Counted from the stretch's first letter, positions 38,313 through 48,267 are shown. The stretch is 64,000 bases of DNA from Morococcus cerebrosus (GCF_022749515.1 NZ_CP094242.1:1798001-1862000), one strand, 5' to 3'. Notes: generated by a model not told the origin, from the letters alone. Made by a program: numbers and translations.

Positions 38313-39770
38313 ATGTATAAGTTCCTCCCTATTGTCCACGTTTTGTCCAGACTGGGGCTGCTGTTTTCCATGGTGCTCGCAGTACCGACGCTGATGTCGT
38401 ATTTTTTTCTGGACAACGCGTTTCCGGCGTTTGCCTACACGGCTTTGGCGACGACGCTGACCTCTTGCGCGGTTTGGCTGCTGACCTTCCATTTCCGCCG
38501 CGAGCTGCGCCCGCGCGACGGGTTTACGTTGGTTTTGATGTTGTGGCTGGCATTTGCGCTGGTGGCAGCGATGCCGATTTATATTCACATCCCGGGCATC
38601 AGTTTTACCGATGCGTTTTTTGAGGCGATGTCCGGACTGACGACGACAGGCGCGACGGTCATGACGAGCTTGGACACGCTGGCCCCGTCGGTGAATTTTT
38701 GGCGGCATATGCTCAACTGGCTGGGCGGCATGGGTATCATCGTGCTGGCGGTAGCGATTCTGCCGATGCTGGGCGTGGGCGGAACGCAGCTCTTCAAGGC
38801 TGAAATTCCGGGGATGGACAAGGAAAGCAAGATGGCGCCGCGCATTTCGCAGGTGGCAAAAAAGCTTTGGTTCTTCTATACGATGACGACGACGGCGGCT
38901 TTTCTGACGCTGCATTTTGCGGGGATGAGCTGGTTTGACGCGCTTTGCCATGCGATGTCGGCGGTGTCGCTGGGCGGTTTTTCGACACACGATGCCAGCA
39001 TCGCTTATTTTGATTCGCTGACCGTCGAGTGGGCGGTCATGTTTTTCACGCTTTGGGGCGGTGTGAATTTCGCCACGCATTTCACGGCGCTGACACGGCG
39101 TTCGCTCAAATCCTATTGGCAGGACGAGGAATGCCGCGTACTGCTGGTGCTGCTGGCGGGCAGTATTTTGATGTCGGCGGTGTATCTGTGGCAGAAGGAT
39201 TTTTATGCAACCTTTGGGGATTCGCTGCGTTTTGTCAGCTTCAACTTTGTCTCCATCGGACTGGCAAGCGGTTTTTCCAACACGGATTTCGCGCAATGGC
39301 CGCTGATCGTGTCGCTGTGGATGTTTTTCCTGTCCAACCTGTTGGCAAGCTCCGGCTCTATGGGGGGCGGCATTAAAAACGTGCGGGCGTTGGTCTTGTT
39401 CAAATTCAGCCTGCGCGAGATGATGATTCTGCTGCACCCGAAAGCGGTGCGTACGGTCAAGGTCAACGGACGCATGATTCCCGACCGCATGGCGCTGACA
39501 GTGATGGCGTTTATTTCGATTTATTTCATGACGACGATTGTGTTCAGCTTTTTGCTGATGGCAAGCGGGATGGAATTTATCTCCGCCTTCACCGCCGTCA
39601 TTGCGTGTATTACCAATGCGGGACCGGGCTTGGGCGAAGTCGGACCTGCGGGCAGCTATGCGGTATTGAGCGATGTGCAGAAATGGCTGTGTTCGGCCGT
39701 GATGCTGCTGGGCCGCTTGGAGATTTTTACGGTGTTGATTTTGCTGACACCGGCTTATTGGAAAAAATAA
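38313..39770 (+). CDS. trkH: Trk potassium uptake membrane subunit TrkH
   Basis: This 485-residue inner-membrane protein is the channel subunit of the Trk potassium importer. It has about ten hydrophobic helices and four pore loops. The first loop is SGLTTTGATVMTSL, with selectivity-filter glycine, and the others contain SLGGFSTHDAS, GLASGFSNTDFA and NAGPGLGEVGP. The frame extends to 38271, but MYKFLPIVHVLSRLGLL is the family start. The regulatory subunit TrkA is not next to it. Confidence 0.92.
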   Translation: MYKFLPIVHVLSRLGLLFSMVLAVPTLMSYFFLDNAFPAFAYTALATTLTSCAVWLLTFHFRRELRPRDGFTLVLMLWLAFALVAAMPIYIHIPGISFTDAFFEAMSGLTTTGATVMTSLDTLAPSVNFWRHMLNWLGGMGIIVLAVAILPMLGVGGTQLFKAEIPGMDKESKMAPRISQVAKKLWFFYTMTTTAAFLTLHFAGMSWFDALCHAMSAVSLGGFSTHDASIAYFDSLTVEWAVMFFTLWGGVNFATHFTALTRRSLKSYWQDEECRVLLVLLAGSILMSAVYLWQKDFYATFGDSLRFVSFNFVSIGLASGFSNTDFAQWPLIVSLWMFFLSNLLASSGSMGGGIKNVRALVLFKFSLREMMILLHPKAVRTVKVNGRMIPDRMALTVMAFISIYFMTTIVFSFLLMASGMEFISAFTAVIACITNAGPGLGEVGPAGSYAVLSDVQKWLCSAVMLLGRLEIFTVLILLTPAYWKK

Positions 39771-39775
39771 AGACG

Positions 39776-39817
39776 GGTCGTCTGAAAACGGATTTCGGGT
39801 TTTCAGACGACCTTTTT
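39776..39817 (+). terminator. Uptake-sequence terminator of trkH
   Basis: GGGTCGTCTGAAAAC and complement with T5 run, five bases after the stop codon. Confidence 0.85.
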
Positions 39818-39941
39818 GCTTCACTGACACATCTTCTATTACCGCACAACACCTTTTCCTACCGTTACGCCTTCTATACATCCTTCTCATGACAAGGATG
39901 CTACAATTGGCATATTTTTACCGTTATCGGACAGGTGTTTT

Positions 39942-42900
39942 ATGCAGTATTTCTGCCTACTCATCCCCATCCTCATTGGCTATTTTCTTGACGAAATGAC
40001 CGTCGGCGTCATTTTCGGCTCTATTTTATGGTTGTTTGCACGGGAACTCGGCAAGCCGCGTCAGGAAGAACGTGATGCCAAACTGCAAAATCTGGAAAAA
40101 GAAATCGAGTTGTTGAAACAGCGTTTGACGGCTTTGGAACATGAAACCGTTCAAGATAAAACGGGAGTCGGGCAGGCGCGGAAACTGCGTGCTGTTTTGT
40201 CCGAACATACCGACAATATTCAGACGACCCCTGCGCCGCTTCATGAGAAGGTTGAACCTTTGGTAACGGCGGACAATGCGCCCGCCGAGCCGCACGTCGA
40301 ACCGGTTGCTACACCCTCTTTTTCTACACCTGTTCCCCCTGTTTCCGCTGAACCTTCCGTACAGCCCGAACCTGCTTTGCACGCAGACAGCGTCGAAACG
40401 CCTGCCCAAGTTTCCGCTATTCAAGAGGACGTACTCGAACAAGACGCGCCTGCCTTGCTGACGTCGTCTGAAAACGAAGTGCCGATGTCGTCTGAAAATA
40501 TCGCTGAAACCGCAGACGCAAAATCCAGTGAAACCGTTATCCATAAGGAAGAAGGTTTCGATTTCAAATTCTCCGAAAATCCGATTGTTGCTTGGTTCCT
40601 GCGCGGCAATCCGCTGCTGAAAACCGGTATCGTGGTGCTATTCCTCGGCTTGGCGTTCCTCTTGCGCTATGCTTCCGAGCGGATTCATGTGCCGGTGGAA
40701 ATGCGTTACCTGACCGTAGCAGGTGCGGGTCTGGCGGCGGTCATCGGCGGCTGGAAGCTGCAAAGCCGAAAACGCGAATACGGCTTGGTGTTGCAGGGCT
40801 TCGGCGTGGCGGTGATGTATCTGACCGCTTTGGCGGCGTTGAAACTGCATCCGCTGCTGCCCGCACCGATCGTGTTCGTGCTGATGGTGGCGATGGTCGT
40901 ATTAATGGCGTTGCTGGCGATCAGGCAAAACGCGCAGATTATGGCGCAGGTCGCCTTGGTCGGCGGTCTGGCGGCGCCCATCCTGGTATCGGACGGCAGC
41001 GGCAATTATTTGGTGCTGTTCTCCTACCTTTCCCTACTCAACGCCGGCGTAGCGGCGATTGCCTGGTTTAAGGCATGGCGGCCGCTGAACCTGACGGGTT
41101 TTGCCGGATCCTTCTCCATCGCCGCGTTGTGGGGCATGCAAAGCTATACGCCGCAGCATTTCGCCACCACCGAGCCTTTCCTGATTTACCACTGGCTGCT
41201 CTACACCTTCATCGCCTATTTGTTTGCCCGCCGCAAGCTGACGGAAAACCGCGAAGACACACTCGCGCCCGTTGCCGACAATGCGACGCTGGAAGAAATT
41301 TGGAACAGCATCTGCTCCCACGGCCTGCGCGTCCACGTCCTCGACCATACTTTATTGTTCGGCACGATGGCGGCGGCGTTCGGACTGCAATACCGCATGG
41401 TGGAACACTGGCCGTCTGCGGACGCATTCTCCGCGCTGGGCTTCGCCGCCGTTTACGGACTTGCCGCGCTGATGCTGAAACGGCAACAGGGTTTGTATAT
41501 CCTGCGTCAGGCGTTTGTTGCCTTGTCGCTGCTTTTCCTCACGCTCGCCGTTCCGCTTTATTTTGAACGCGGCAACACTGTCATCCTGTGGACGGTAGAA
41601 TCCGCGCTCGTGTATTTCTTCGGACTGCGCCAACAGCGTCCGCATATGCGTTTGGGTGCGCTCGTTGTTTATCTGCTGGCGGCGCTGACCCAACTGAGCG
41701 GTTATCAGGAGGGAGGATCCACCATCCTGCAAGGTCAATGGTTCACCACCCTGCTGACCCTGTTCGGCGGCGCAGCAATTTACCTGCAATGGCACCTCTA
41801 CCGCCGTAAAGGCTCGGCACACTGGGAACAGACGCTTCAAAACGCAGCCCTCTGCGCCGCCCTGCTCTACACATCCATCCTGCCTTTACTGTTTTTCGCG
41901 GAACGCGGCAGCATCATCATTTTCTCTGCTTTGGTGGCAGCTTGGGCGTTCTGCCGAGGCAAAGGCAAGTCGGACGTGTTCAGCACATTCGCCTTGGGCA
42001 ATGCAATCTTTATCCTGCTCTTCCAAGCCTCGATTAATAATGAATCCAACGGCTTCCTGACACACTGGCACCTCTTTGCCGCCGCGCCGCTGCTGTTTGC
42101 CGCGGCCTACATGCTGCAATATTCGCGCGTCCAAACCGAAGCATCGGAAAACCAAGGCAAACAAGACCAAACCCTCCCGTTCTCGCAGATTGCAGGCTGG
42201 GCTATCCTCGTTATCGCCCTGATGTTGGGCGGCTTCGCCACCTATACCCAATGGACGGGCGAAGAAACCCTGTTTATCGAGCTTTGGGCATTGCCGATAT
42301 TCACCGCCTTGCTGTTGCTTGCCAACCGTTTGAACTGGAAAGAGCTTTTTCAGACGACCTTGGCATTCCTGCCCCTGTTTGCCCTGCACTTCATCGGCTA
42401 TCACCTCGAACACCTATGGACGGCCGCCGCAGCCCTGCCGCTTGCCGCCGCCACCGTGTTGAACTTCGTCATCCTGAATAACCGCCAAACTAATGCGCCT
42501 ATCGGCTTGCACAAACTCAACATCATCCTGATCGGCATCCTTTGGTCGCTTTGGGCAGGAATGTATGTAGGCTATCGTCTCGACGGCGTTTGGTCGCAGC
42601 TCTCGTGGCTTGCCGTACCGCTAATCATGTGGGTCGTCTTCCATACGCAGCGGCAGCGCGGCTTTTTCAGACGACATCAAGCCTCCTATCAGCATTTCGC
42701 CCTGCCGATAGCCGCCCTTGCCGCCGCAAGTTGGATGATATGGACGAACTTCTCCACGCCGTTCCAACCCGTGCCGTTGCCATATATCCCGCTGCTTAAC
42801 CCGCTGGAGCTCGCCTGCGCCGGAATGCTGTGGTTTGCCCTGAAGTCCCTGCCCGAAGCCCTGCCTGCAGAATACCGCCGCGTGAACGCGCCCGGCGTCG

Positions 42901-43268
42901 CCGCCCTCGCATTCATGGTCATCAGCGCGGGCGTGATGCGGCTGTGGCACTTCTACGACGGCATCACTTGGCGCCTCGACATCATGCTCCAATCCTTTGG
43001 TCTGCAAGCCAGCCTCTCCGTCGTCTGGGCAGTGACCGCCATCATCCTGATGGTGTACGGCAACCGTCGCAAACTGCGCCCCTTCTGGATAACCGGCGCG
43101 GCGCTGATGGCCATCGTCGTCATCAAGCTCTTCCTCATCGAGCTTTCCAACAGCGACGGCATCGCCCGAATCGCCTCTTTCATCATCGTCGGAATATTGC
43201 TGCTCTTGGTCGGCTGGTTCGCGCCCGTTCCGCCCAAAGCGGTGGAAAACGAAGAAGACAAGGTATAG
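39942..43268 (+). CDS. Giant DUF2339 membrane protein
   Basis: The 1108-residue inner-membrane protein begins with one or two short hydrophobic helices and a coiled coil (KLQNLEKEIELLKQRLTALEHE, near 45-70). A disordered Pro/Thr/Glu-rich segment (about 90-205) includes peptides encoded by three uptake cores. From about 215 to the end more than 20 transmembrane helices follow, starting NPIVAWFLRGNPLLKTGIVVLFLGLAFLLRYASE, which is the DUF2339 signature. Function of the family is unknown. Neighbours trkH and the split gene do not explain it. Confidence 0.85.
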   Translation: MQYFCLLIPILIGYFLDEMTVGVIFGSILWLFARELGKPRQEERDAKLQNLEKEIELLKQRLTALEHETVQDKTGVGQARKLRAVLSEHTDNIQTTPAPLHEKVEPLVTADNAPAEPHVEPVATPSFSTPVPPVSAEPSVQPEPALHADSVETPAQVSAIQEDVLEQDAPALLTSSENEVPMSSENIAETADAKSSETVIHKEEGFDFKFSENPIVAWFLRGNPLLKTGIVVLFLGLAFLLRYASERIHVPVEMRYLTVAGAGLAAVIGGWKLQSRKREYGLVLQGFGVAVMYLTALAALKLHPLLPAPIVFVLMVAMVVLMALLAIRQNAQIMAQVALVGGLAAPILVSDGSGNYLVLFSYLSLLNAGVAAIAWFKAWRPLNLTGFAGSFSIAALWGMQSYTPQHFATTEPFLIYHWLLYTFIAYLFARRKLTENREDTLAPVADNATLEEIWNSICSHGLRVHVLDHTLLFGTMAAAFGLQYRMVEHWPSADAFSALGFAAVYGLAALMLKRQQGLYILRQAFVALSLLFLTLAVPLYFERGNTVILWTVESALVYFFGLRQQRPHMRLGALVVYLLAALTQLSGYQEGGSTILQGQWFTTLLTLFGGAAIYLQWHLYRRKGSAHWEQTLQNAALCAALLYTSILPLLFFAERGSIIIFSALVAAWAFCRGKGKSDVFSTFALGNAIFILLFQASINNESNGFLTHWHLFAAAPLLFAAAYMLQYSRVQTEASENQGKQDQTLPFSQIAGWAILVIALMLGGFATYTQWTGEETLFIELWALPIFTALLLLANRLNWKELFQTTLAFLPLFALHFIGYHLEHLWTAAAALPLAAATVLNFVILNNRQTNAPIGLHKLNIILIGILWSLWAGMYVGYRLDGVWSQLSWLAVPLIMWVVFHTQRQRGFFRRHQASYQHFALPIAALAAASWMIWTNFSTPFQPVPLPYIPLLNPLELACAGMLWFALKSLPEALPAEYRRVNAPGVAALAFMVISAGVMRLWHFYDGITWRLDIMLQSFGLQASLSVVWAVTAIILMVYGNRRKLRPFWITGAALMAIVVIKLFLIELSNSDGIARIASFIIVGILLLLVGWFAPVPPKAVENEEDKV

Positions 43269-43283
43269 TCTAAGCCTCAAAGC

Positions 43284-43327
43284 AAAGGTCGTCTGAAAAC
43301 CGATTCAGGTTTTCAGACGACCTTTTT
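43284..43327 (+). terminator. Uptake-sequence terminator of the DUF2339 gene
   Basis: AAAGGTCGTCTGAAAACC and complement with T5 run, 16 bases past the stop codon. Confidence 0.85.
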
Positions 43328-43461
43328 AGTAGAAAGAACGTTATAGCCCGTTTGCCAAGCAGTTCAATATCCTGATTGAGCCGCCGACATCAGGGCAAAC
43401 ATCTCCGAGCGATTATTTCAGATGAATCGTCGGTTGATAGCCTTTTCAGACGACCTTTTGG

Positions 43462-43529
43462 GTAGGTTGGGTTGAAAACCCAACATTGCGAACACTCGAC
43501 AGACTTTGTTGGGTCTCGACCCAACCTAC
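43462..43529. repeat. Imperfect inverted repeat of GTAGGTTGGGT type
   Basis: GTAGGTTGGGT at the left and ACCCAACCTAC at the right enclose further GTTGGGT motifs. This lies in the 353-bp gap between the DUF2339 gene and the split gene. A nearby motif (43551-43578, ACCGTAGCGTGGGCTTTGCC) recurs with few changes at 49112-49138, so both are dispersed repeats. Confidence 0.7.
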
Positions 43530-44211
43530 ACTGACCATATTGATAGAACCATACCGTAGCGTGGGCTTTGCCCACGAAATCCGTTTAAAAAACCGATTTA
43601 GAATTTCAGACGACCTTCATTTTATTTCTTCAATTCTTTCAACAAAGACGTTAACCCTTCCACACCATCGAATGTACCCGGCACTTTATCCGGATTGGAC
43701 AGAATGCTGCTGAAAATCAGGTTTTCGAATTTTTCCAGCGCGTCTTTATCATTAGTTTTGATTTTTTTCGCGTACTCGGCATAGCTTTGGATAAATTCGC
43801 ACAACGACTGTCTCAGTTCCAACTGCATGATTTGAGTCTGTATCGAATGGTAATGAGTTAAAACCACTCTGAAGAAATAGATTAAAATAAATTCCAAGCC
43901 AATGACGGGCAGCATGGATTGCCATAAAATATCTACACCTGCCATAAATTTTTCGTAGAAGCTGAAGCCTAAAGGTAGAATTGTAACTATTGCCAAACCA
44001 CTCAACAACCGAAAAGTTTTTGTTTTGGCTTCGTTTTTTTGTCTCAATAGATTTTCAAAGCCTTTGTTCAAACCGACAAAAGTAAAAGCTGTTTTGTATT
44101 CGTCTAATTTTTCCTTAAGTTTATCTACATCATTTATTCTTTGTTGAACTTCAACTATTTTTTCGTTGACTTCATTCTGATATTTTTGAATCGATTTTTC
44201 TAAAGCGTGGC

Positions 44212-45285
44212 GGATTCGCATTTGAAGTGCAACTTTCCATAACAGAAAAAGGCCAGTATGCGGTAGCATACGGCCTTTCCTGCAAGAAAGATTGCCATGA
44301 GCTACACACAACTGACCCAAGACGAACGATACCATATCCAATACCTGTCCCGCCACTGCACCATCGCCGAAATCGCCAAACAGCTCAACCGCCACAAAAG
44401 CACCATCAGCCGCGAAATCAAGCGGCACTGCATCCAAGGACAGCAATACAGCGCCGAAAAAGCACAGAAGCAAAGCCGGCTGACCAAACAGCACCGGCGA
44501 AAACCCTATAAGCTCGATTCGCAGCTGGTTCAACACATCGACACCCTTATCCGCCGCAAACTCAGTCCCGAACAAGTATGTGCCTACCTGCATAAACACC
44601 ACGGGATCACACTCCATCACAGCACCGTTTACCGCTACCTTCGCCAAGACAAAAGCAACGGCGGCACTTTGTGGCAACATCTCAGAATATGCAGCAAACC
44701 CTACCGCAAACGCTACGGCAGCACATGGACCAGAGGCAAAGTGCCCAACCGCGTCGGCATAGAGAACCGACCTGCTATCGTCGACCAGAAAACCCGCATC
44801 GGCGATTGGGAGGCCGACACCATCGTCGGCAAAAATCAGAAAAGCGCGTTATTGACCTTGGTCGAACGCGTTACCCGCTACACCATCATCTGCAAATTAA
44901 AGAACTTAAAAGCCGAAGACACTGCCCGGGCGGCCATTAGGGTATTAAAGGCATATAAAGCCAGAGTCCACACCATCACCATGGATAACGGCAAAGAGTT
45001 CTACCAACACACCAAAATAGCCAAAGCATTGAAGGCGAAAACCTATTTTTGCCGCCCTTACCATTCTTGGGAGAAAGGGCTGAATGAGAACACCAATGGA
45101 CTCATCCGGCAATATTTCCCCAAACAAACCGATTTCCGAAACATCAGCGATCGGGAGATACGCAGGGTTCAAGATGAGTTGAACCACCGGCCGAGAAAAA
45201 CACTTGGCTACGAAACGCCAAGTGTTTTATTCTTAAATCTGTTCCAACCACTGGTACCCTAGTGTTGCACTTGAAATCCGAATCC
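44212..45285 (+). mobile_element. IS30-family element IS1655
   Basis: A 22-bp imperfect inverted repeat (GGATTCGCATTTGAAGTGCAAC at left, two mismatches at right) bounds about 1074 bp. A core repeat AAGTGCAAC is perfect. It is possible that only the inner part is element and the outer GGATTCG is a palindromic target. The element carries one transposase gene and, before it, a hairpin (44248-44278). It lies antisense in the split gene. Confidence 0.85.
44297..45262 (+). CDS. IS30-family transposase (IS1655)
   Basis: The 321-residue DDE transposase has an N-terminal helix-turn-helix (YTQLTQDERYHIQYLSRH...IAEIAKQLNRHKSTISREIKRH) and an integrase core with catalytic residues in DWEADTIVG, TMDNGKEF and the ENTNGLIRQYFPK segment. 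The frame is intact. It ends RKTLGYETPSVLFLNLFQPLVP, as in other IS1655 copies. A hairpin with stem GGCC-GTATGC upstream may limit expression from outside transcripts. Confidence 0.95.
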   Translation: MSYTQLTQDERYHIQYLSRHCTIAEIAKQLNRHKSTISREIKRHCIQGQQYSAEKAQKQSRLTKQHRRKPYKLDSQLVQHIDTLIRRKLSPEQVCAYLHKHHGITLHHSTVYRYLRQDKSNGGTLWQHLRICSKPYRKRYGSTWTRGKVPNRVGIENRPAIVDQKTRIGDWEADTIVGKNQKSALLTLVERVTRYTIICKLKNLKAEDTARAAIRVLKAYKARVHTITMDNGKEFYQHTKIAKALKAKTYFCRPYHSWEKGLNENTNGLIRQYFPKQTDFRNISDREIRRVQDELNHRPRKTLGYETPSVLFLNLFQPLVP

Positions 45286-45896
45286 AAGCGTTTCTTCTTT
45301 CATCAAATTCAAAAAATGTCTTAAAGCCCTTGTTGCCCATGTAAGAACACAGTATATCTATCGGCATTTTGTAAAAAGCATAGTTAAGCTGACCTGCATA
45401 TTCACTTCGAGGGAAATACATTTTATCTTTTAAAGGTATTATTACTTTTCCAAATGAATCACTTTTCAAAAAATTGAGCCCTTCCAGCCCATAGCTCAAA
45501 TCAAGCTCAACTAAAAACCTAACCATGCACTCATAGATATGTGCAGCTTCTAGCTCAGAAATATTGTCCTGTAAATTTTGAATTCGACTCTTAAAACCAT
45601 TACCTATGTACTGTATATTGTATAAACACTTCTTTTCCCATAACTCAGGGTTATCAATCATCAATGAAGCCACCGCCGTAATCAATTCATACTGTTCGCG
45701 CTCCTGTTCTGACAACATCGACTCATCCACTTTGGCAATTTTCTTTTCAACCTGCACCAAATCATCATGTAACTCGCTAAAAAATCCCATTTTTTTCCCT
45801 TTCCTATTTTTGCTGATTAATCTTTTCGGATTCTAAAGATAAGAATCGAATCACTTAATTTGAACGACCTATTTGCAAACTGCCGATTCTTTAATG

Positions 45897-46001
45897 CCGT
45901 CATTCCCGCGCAGGCGGGAATCCAGATCTTGGCATTTCAGGAACATTTCAAGACTGCTGCAACCTCAAACTTCTGGATTCCCGCCTGAGCGGGAATGACG
46001 G
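45897..46001. repeat. dRS3 pair (NIME-type unit)
   Basis: Two 20-bp dRS3 units, ATTCCCGCGCAGGCGGGAAT (45902-45921) and ATTCCCGCCTGAGCGGGAAT (45977-45996), enclose about 55 bp. Such units fill neisserial intergenic DNA. It occupies most of the 269-bp gap before uvrD. Confidence 0.9.
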
Positions 46002-46059
46002 CAGAGGTTTCGGCAAAAATTGCTCCTCCCGTTTTCAGACGACCTCTGTCTTCCCCCTT

Positions 46060-48267
46060 CTACATCTCTTCCAATTTCGCAAACTTGGTATCCAGCTCTT
46101 TTACGCCCTGTTTGCCGAAGTTGATGGTCAGGCGGGCGGATTCGCCTTTGTCCACGGCATCGATGATGACGCCGGTGCCGAATTTGGCGTGGCGGACGTT
46201 TTGTCCGATGCGGAAGCCTGCGTAGGTTTGGGGCTGTTTGTAGTCGTCGATGATTTTGTCTTTGGGCGTGGTGGTTGGGCGCGGGCTGCCGTAGCTGTCG
46301 TAGGCGGCCTTTTTGACGGACAGGTAGTGCAATACTTCGGGTGGGATTTCTTCGACGAAGCGGGAGACGATACCGAATTGGGTTTGTCCGTGCAGCATTC
46401 TTTGCTGTGCCATGGTGATGTAGAGGCGTTTGCGGGCGCGGGTGATGGCGACGTACATGAGGCGGCGTTCTTCTTCGAGGCCGCCGCGTTCGGCAAGGCT
46501 CATTTCGCTGGGGAAGCGGCCTTCTTCCATGCCGGTGAGGAAGACGGCGTTAAATTCCAAGCCTTTGGCGGCGTGGACGGTCATGAGTTGGACGGCTTTT
46601 TCGCCCGCGCCTGCTTGGTTTTCGCCGGATTCGAGGGCGGCGTTGCTTAGGAAGGCGAGGATGGGGAAGGCGGGGTCGTCTGAAATGTTGTCGGGCAGGA
46701 TTTCGAAGTTGCTGTCTTCGGGTTTGAACTCGATGGCGGCGTTGACGAGTTCGTCGAGGTTGTCGAGGCGGTCTTGGTTGTCGCCTTTTTGGGTTTTGTA
46801 GTGTTCGGTTAGGCCGCTGTCTTTGAGGATGCCGACAATGATTTCGGGCAGGGACATTTGTCCGACTTGGTTACGCAGGGCTTCAATCAGGCGGACGAAG
46901 GCGGCGATTTTGGTAGCTTTTGCGCCGGCATTGCAGGCTGCCTGCCAGAGGGTGATGCCTTGTTCGTTTGAGGCCGTCTGAAGGTTTTCGATGGTGCGTG
47001 CGCCAATGCCGCGCGGCGGGAAGTTGATGACGCGCAAGAGGGCGTTGTCGTCGTCGGGATTGACGGCGAGGCGCAGGTAGGCGAGCGCGTGTTTGATTTC
47101 TTGGCGTTCGTAAAAGCGCAGACCGCCGTAGATTTTGTAGGGGATGCCGCTGCGGAACAGGCTTTGTTCGATAACGCGGGATTGGGCGTTGCTGCGGTAG
47201 AGGACGGCGATTTCGTCCAAATCCCAGCCTTCGCGTTCGAGGGCTTTGGTTTCGTCCACGATGAATTGGGCTTCTTCGAGGTCGGTAAAGGCGGAGTAGT
47301 AGCGGATTTTGTCGCCTGCTTCGGCGTCGGTGCGCAGGTTTTTGCCGAGGCGTTCGTCGTTGTTTTCGATAACGGCGTTGGCGGCGGCGAGGATGTTGCC
47401 GACGGAGCGGTAGTTTTGTTCGAGTTTGACGGGCGCGTCGATGTGGAACTCTTCCATCAGCGCGGTCATGTTGCCGACGTGTGCGCCGCGAAAACGGTAG
47501 ATGCTTTGGTCGTCGTCGCCGACGGCAAACACTGCCGCGTTGCCGCCCGCCATGAGTTTGAGCCAGGCGTATTGCAGTTTGTTGGTGTCTTGGAACTCGT
47601 CGACGAGAATGTGGTTGAAGCGGTTTTGATAGTGCTGGCGCAGGATTTCGTTGCTTTGCAGCATTTCGTAGCTGCGGAGCATGAGTTCGGCGAAATCGAC
47701 CACGCCTTCGCGTTGACAGATTTTGTCGTATTCGGCGTAGCATTCAATCATGCGGCTTGTGTGCGGGTCGGGCGCGCTCAATACGGAAGCGCGCAAACCG
47801 GATTCTTTTTGCGCGTTGATAAAGCCTTGCAGCGAACGCGGTGCAATGATTTCTTCGGCAATGTTGAGGCTTTTGAGCAGGCGTTTGATGAGGGAAAGCT
47901 GGTCGCCGCTGTCGAGGATTTGAAAGGAAGACGGCAGGCCGGCATCGCGGTGGTGCAGCCGCAAAAAGCGGTGGCAGAGACCGTGGAACGTGCCGAGCCA
48001 CATGGCGCGGACGTTGATGGGAATCATCGCGCCAAGACGGGTTTGCATTTCTTTGGCGGCTTTGTTGGTAAACGTTACCGCCATAATGCTGTGTACGCTT
48101 GCCTGACCGGTTTGCAGCAGCCATGCGATGCGCGTGGTCAGCACGCGCGTTTTGCCGCTGCCCGCGCCCGCCAAAACGAGGGCGGATTGCGGCGGCCAGG
48201 TTACGGCGGAGAGTTGTTCGGGGTTCAAGCCTTGCAGCAGATTGGGGGCGGATTGCTCGGGAAACAT
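46060..48267 (-). CDS. uvrD: DNA helicase II UvrD
   Basis: The 735-residue superfamily 1A 3'-5' helicase acts in nucleotide excision and mismatch repair. The Q motif (LNPEQLSAV), Walker A (AGAGSGKTRVL), motif II (VDEFQDTN), QSIYRFRGA (motif III) and VQLMTVHAAKGLEFNAVF (motif V) and VAITRARKRLYI (motif VI) are in order. The C-terminal FRIGQNVRHAKFGTGVIIDA is the tudor-like domain that contacts RNA polymerase in UvrD/PcrA. An uptake core falls in frame as ISDDP. Confidence 0.95.
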   Translation of the reverse strand: MFPEQSAPNLLQGLNPEQLSAVTWPPQSALVLAGAGSGKTRVLTTRIAWLLQTGQASVHSIMAVTFTNKAAKEMQTRLGAMIPINVRAMWLGTFHGLCHRFLRLHHRDAGLPSSFQILDSGDQLSLIKRLLKSLNIAEEIIAPRSLQGFINAQKESGLRASVLSAPDPHTSRMIECYAEYDKICQREGVVDFAELMLRSYEMLQSNEILRQHYQNRFNHILVDEFQDTNKLQYAWLKLMAGGNAAVFAVGDDDQSIYRFRGAHVGNMTALMEEFHIDAPVKLEQNYRSVGNILAAANAVIENNDERLGKNLRTDAEAGDKIRYYSAFTDLEEAQFIVDETKALEREGWDLDEIAVLYRSNAQSRVIEQSLFRSGIPYKIYGGLRFYERQEIKHALAYLRLAVNPDDDNALLRVINFPPRGIGARTIENLQTASNEQGITLWQAACNAGAKATKIAAFVRLIEALRNQVGQMSLPEIIVGILKDSGLTEHYKTQKGDNQDRLDNLDELVNAAIEFKPEDSNFEILPDNISDDPAFPILAFLSNAALESGENQAGAGEKAVQLMTVHAAKGLEFNAVFLTGMEEGRFPSEMSLAERGGLEEERRLMYVAITRARKRLYITMAQQRMLHGQTQFGIVSRFVEEIPPEVLHYLSVKKAAYDSYGSPRPTTTPKDKIIDDYKQPQTYAGFRIGQNVRHAKFGTGVIIDAVDKGESARLTINFGKQGVKELDTKFAKLEEM

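Larger units (their letters stand above)
43622..45790 (-). pseudogene. Membrane protein gene split by IS1655
   Basis: The 5' part (45790 down to 45286) starts MGFFSELHDDLVQVEKKIAKVD and reads to ERRNA. The 3' part (44211 down to 43622) resumes in the same frame as HALEKSIQKYQNEVNEKIVEV. Without the element it would be about 364 residues: a globular N-terminal half, a coiled coil, two adjacent membrane helices (LLSGLAIVTILPLGF and MLPVIGLEFILIYFF) and a helical C-terminal end. I do not know the family. Its low GC content and the two-helix architecture are reminiscent of stand-alone defense effectors, but that is only an impression. Confidence 0.8.

Noticed and set aside
38304..39890. 528-codon open frame antisense to trkH
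   Set aside because: Composition is dominated by Arg, His and Gln, as expected opposite a hydrophobic protein, and it runs through the trkH terminator.
43622..44680. Single 352-codon gene reading from inside IS1655
   Set aside because: Its first 150 codons are antisense to the transposase. Only the part below 44211 belongs to the interrupted host gene.
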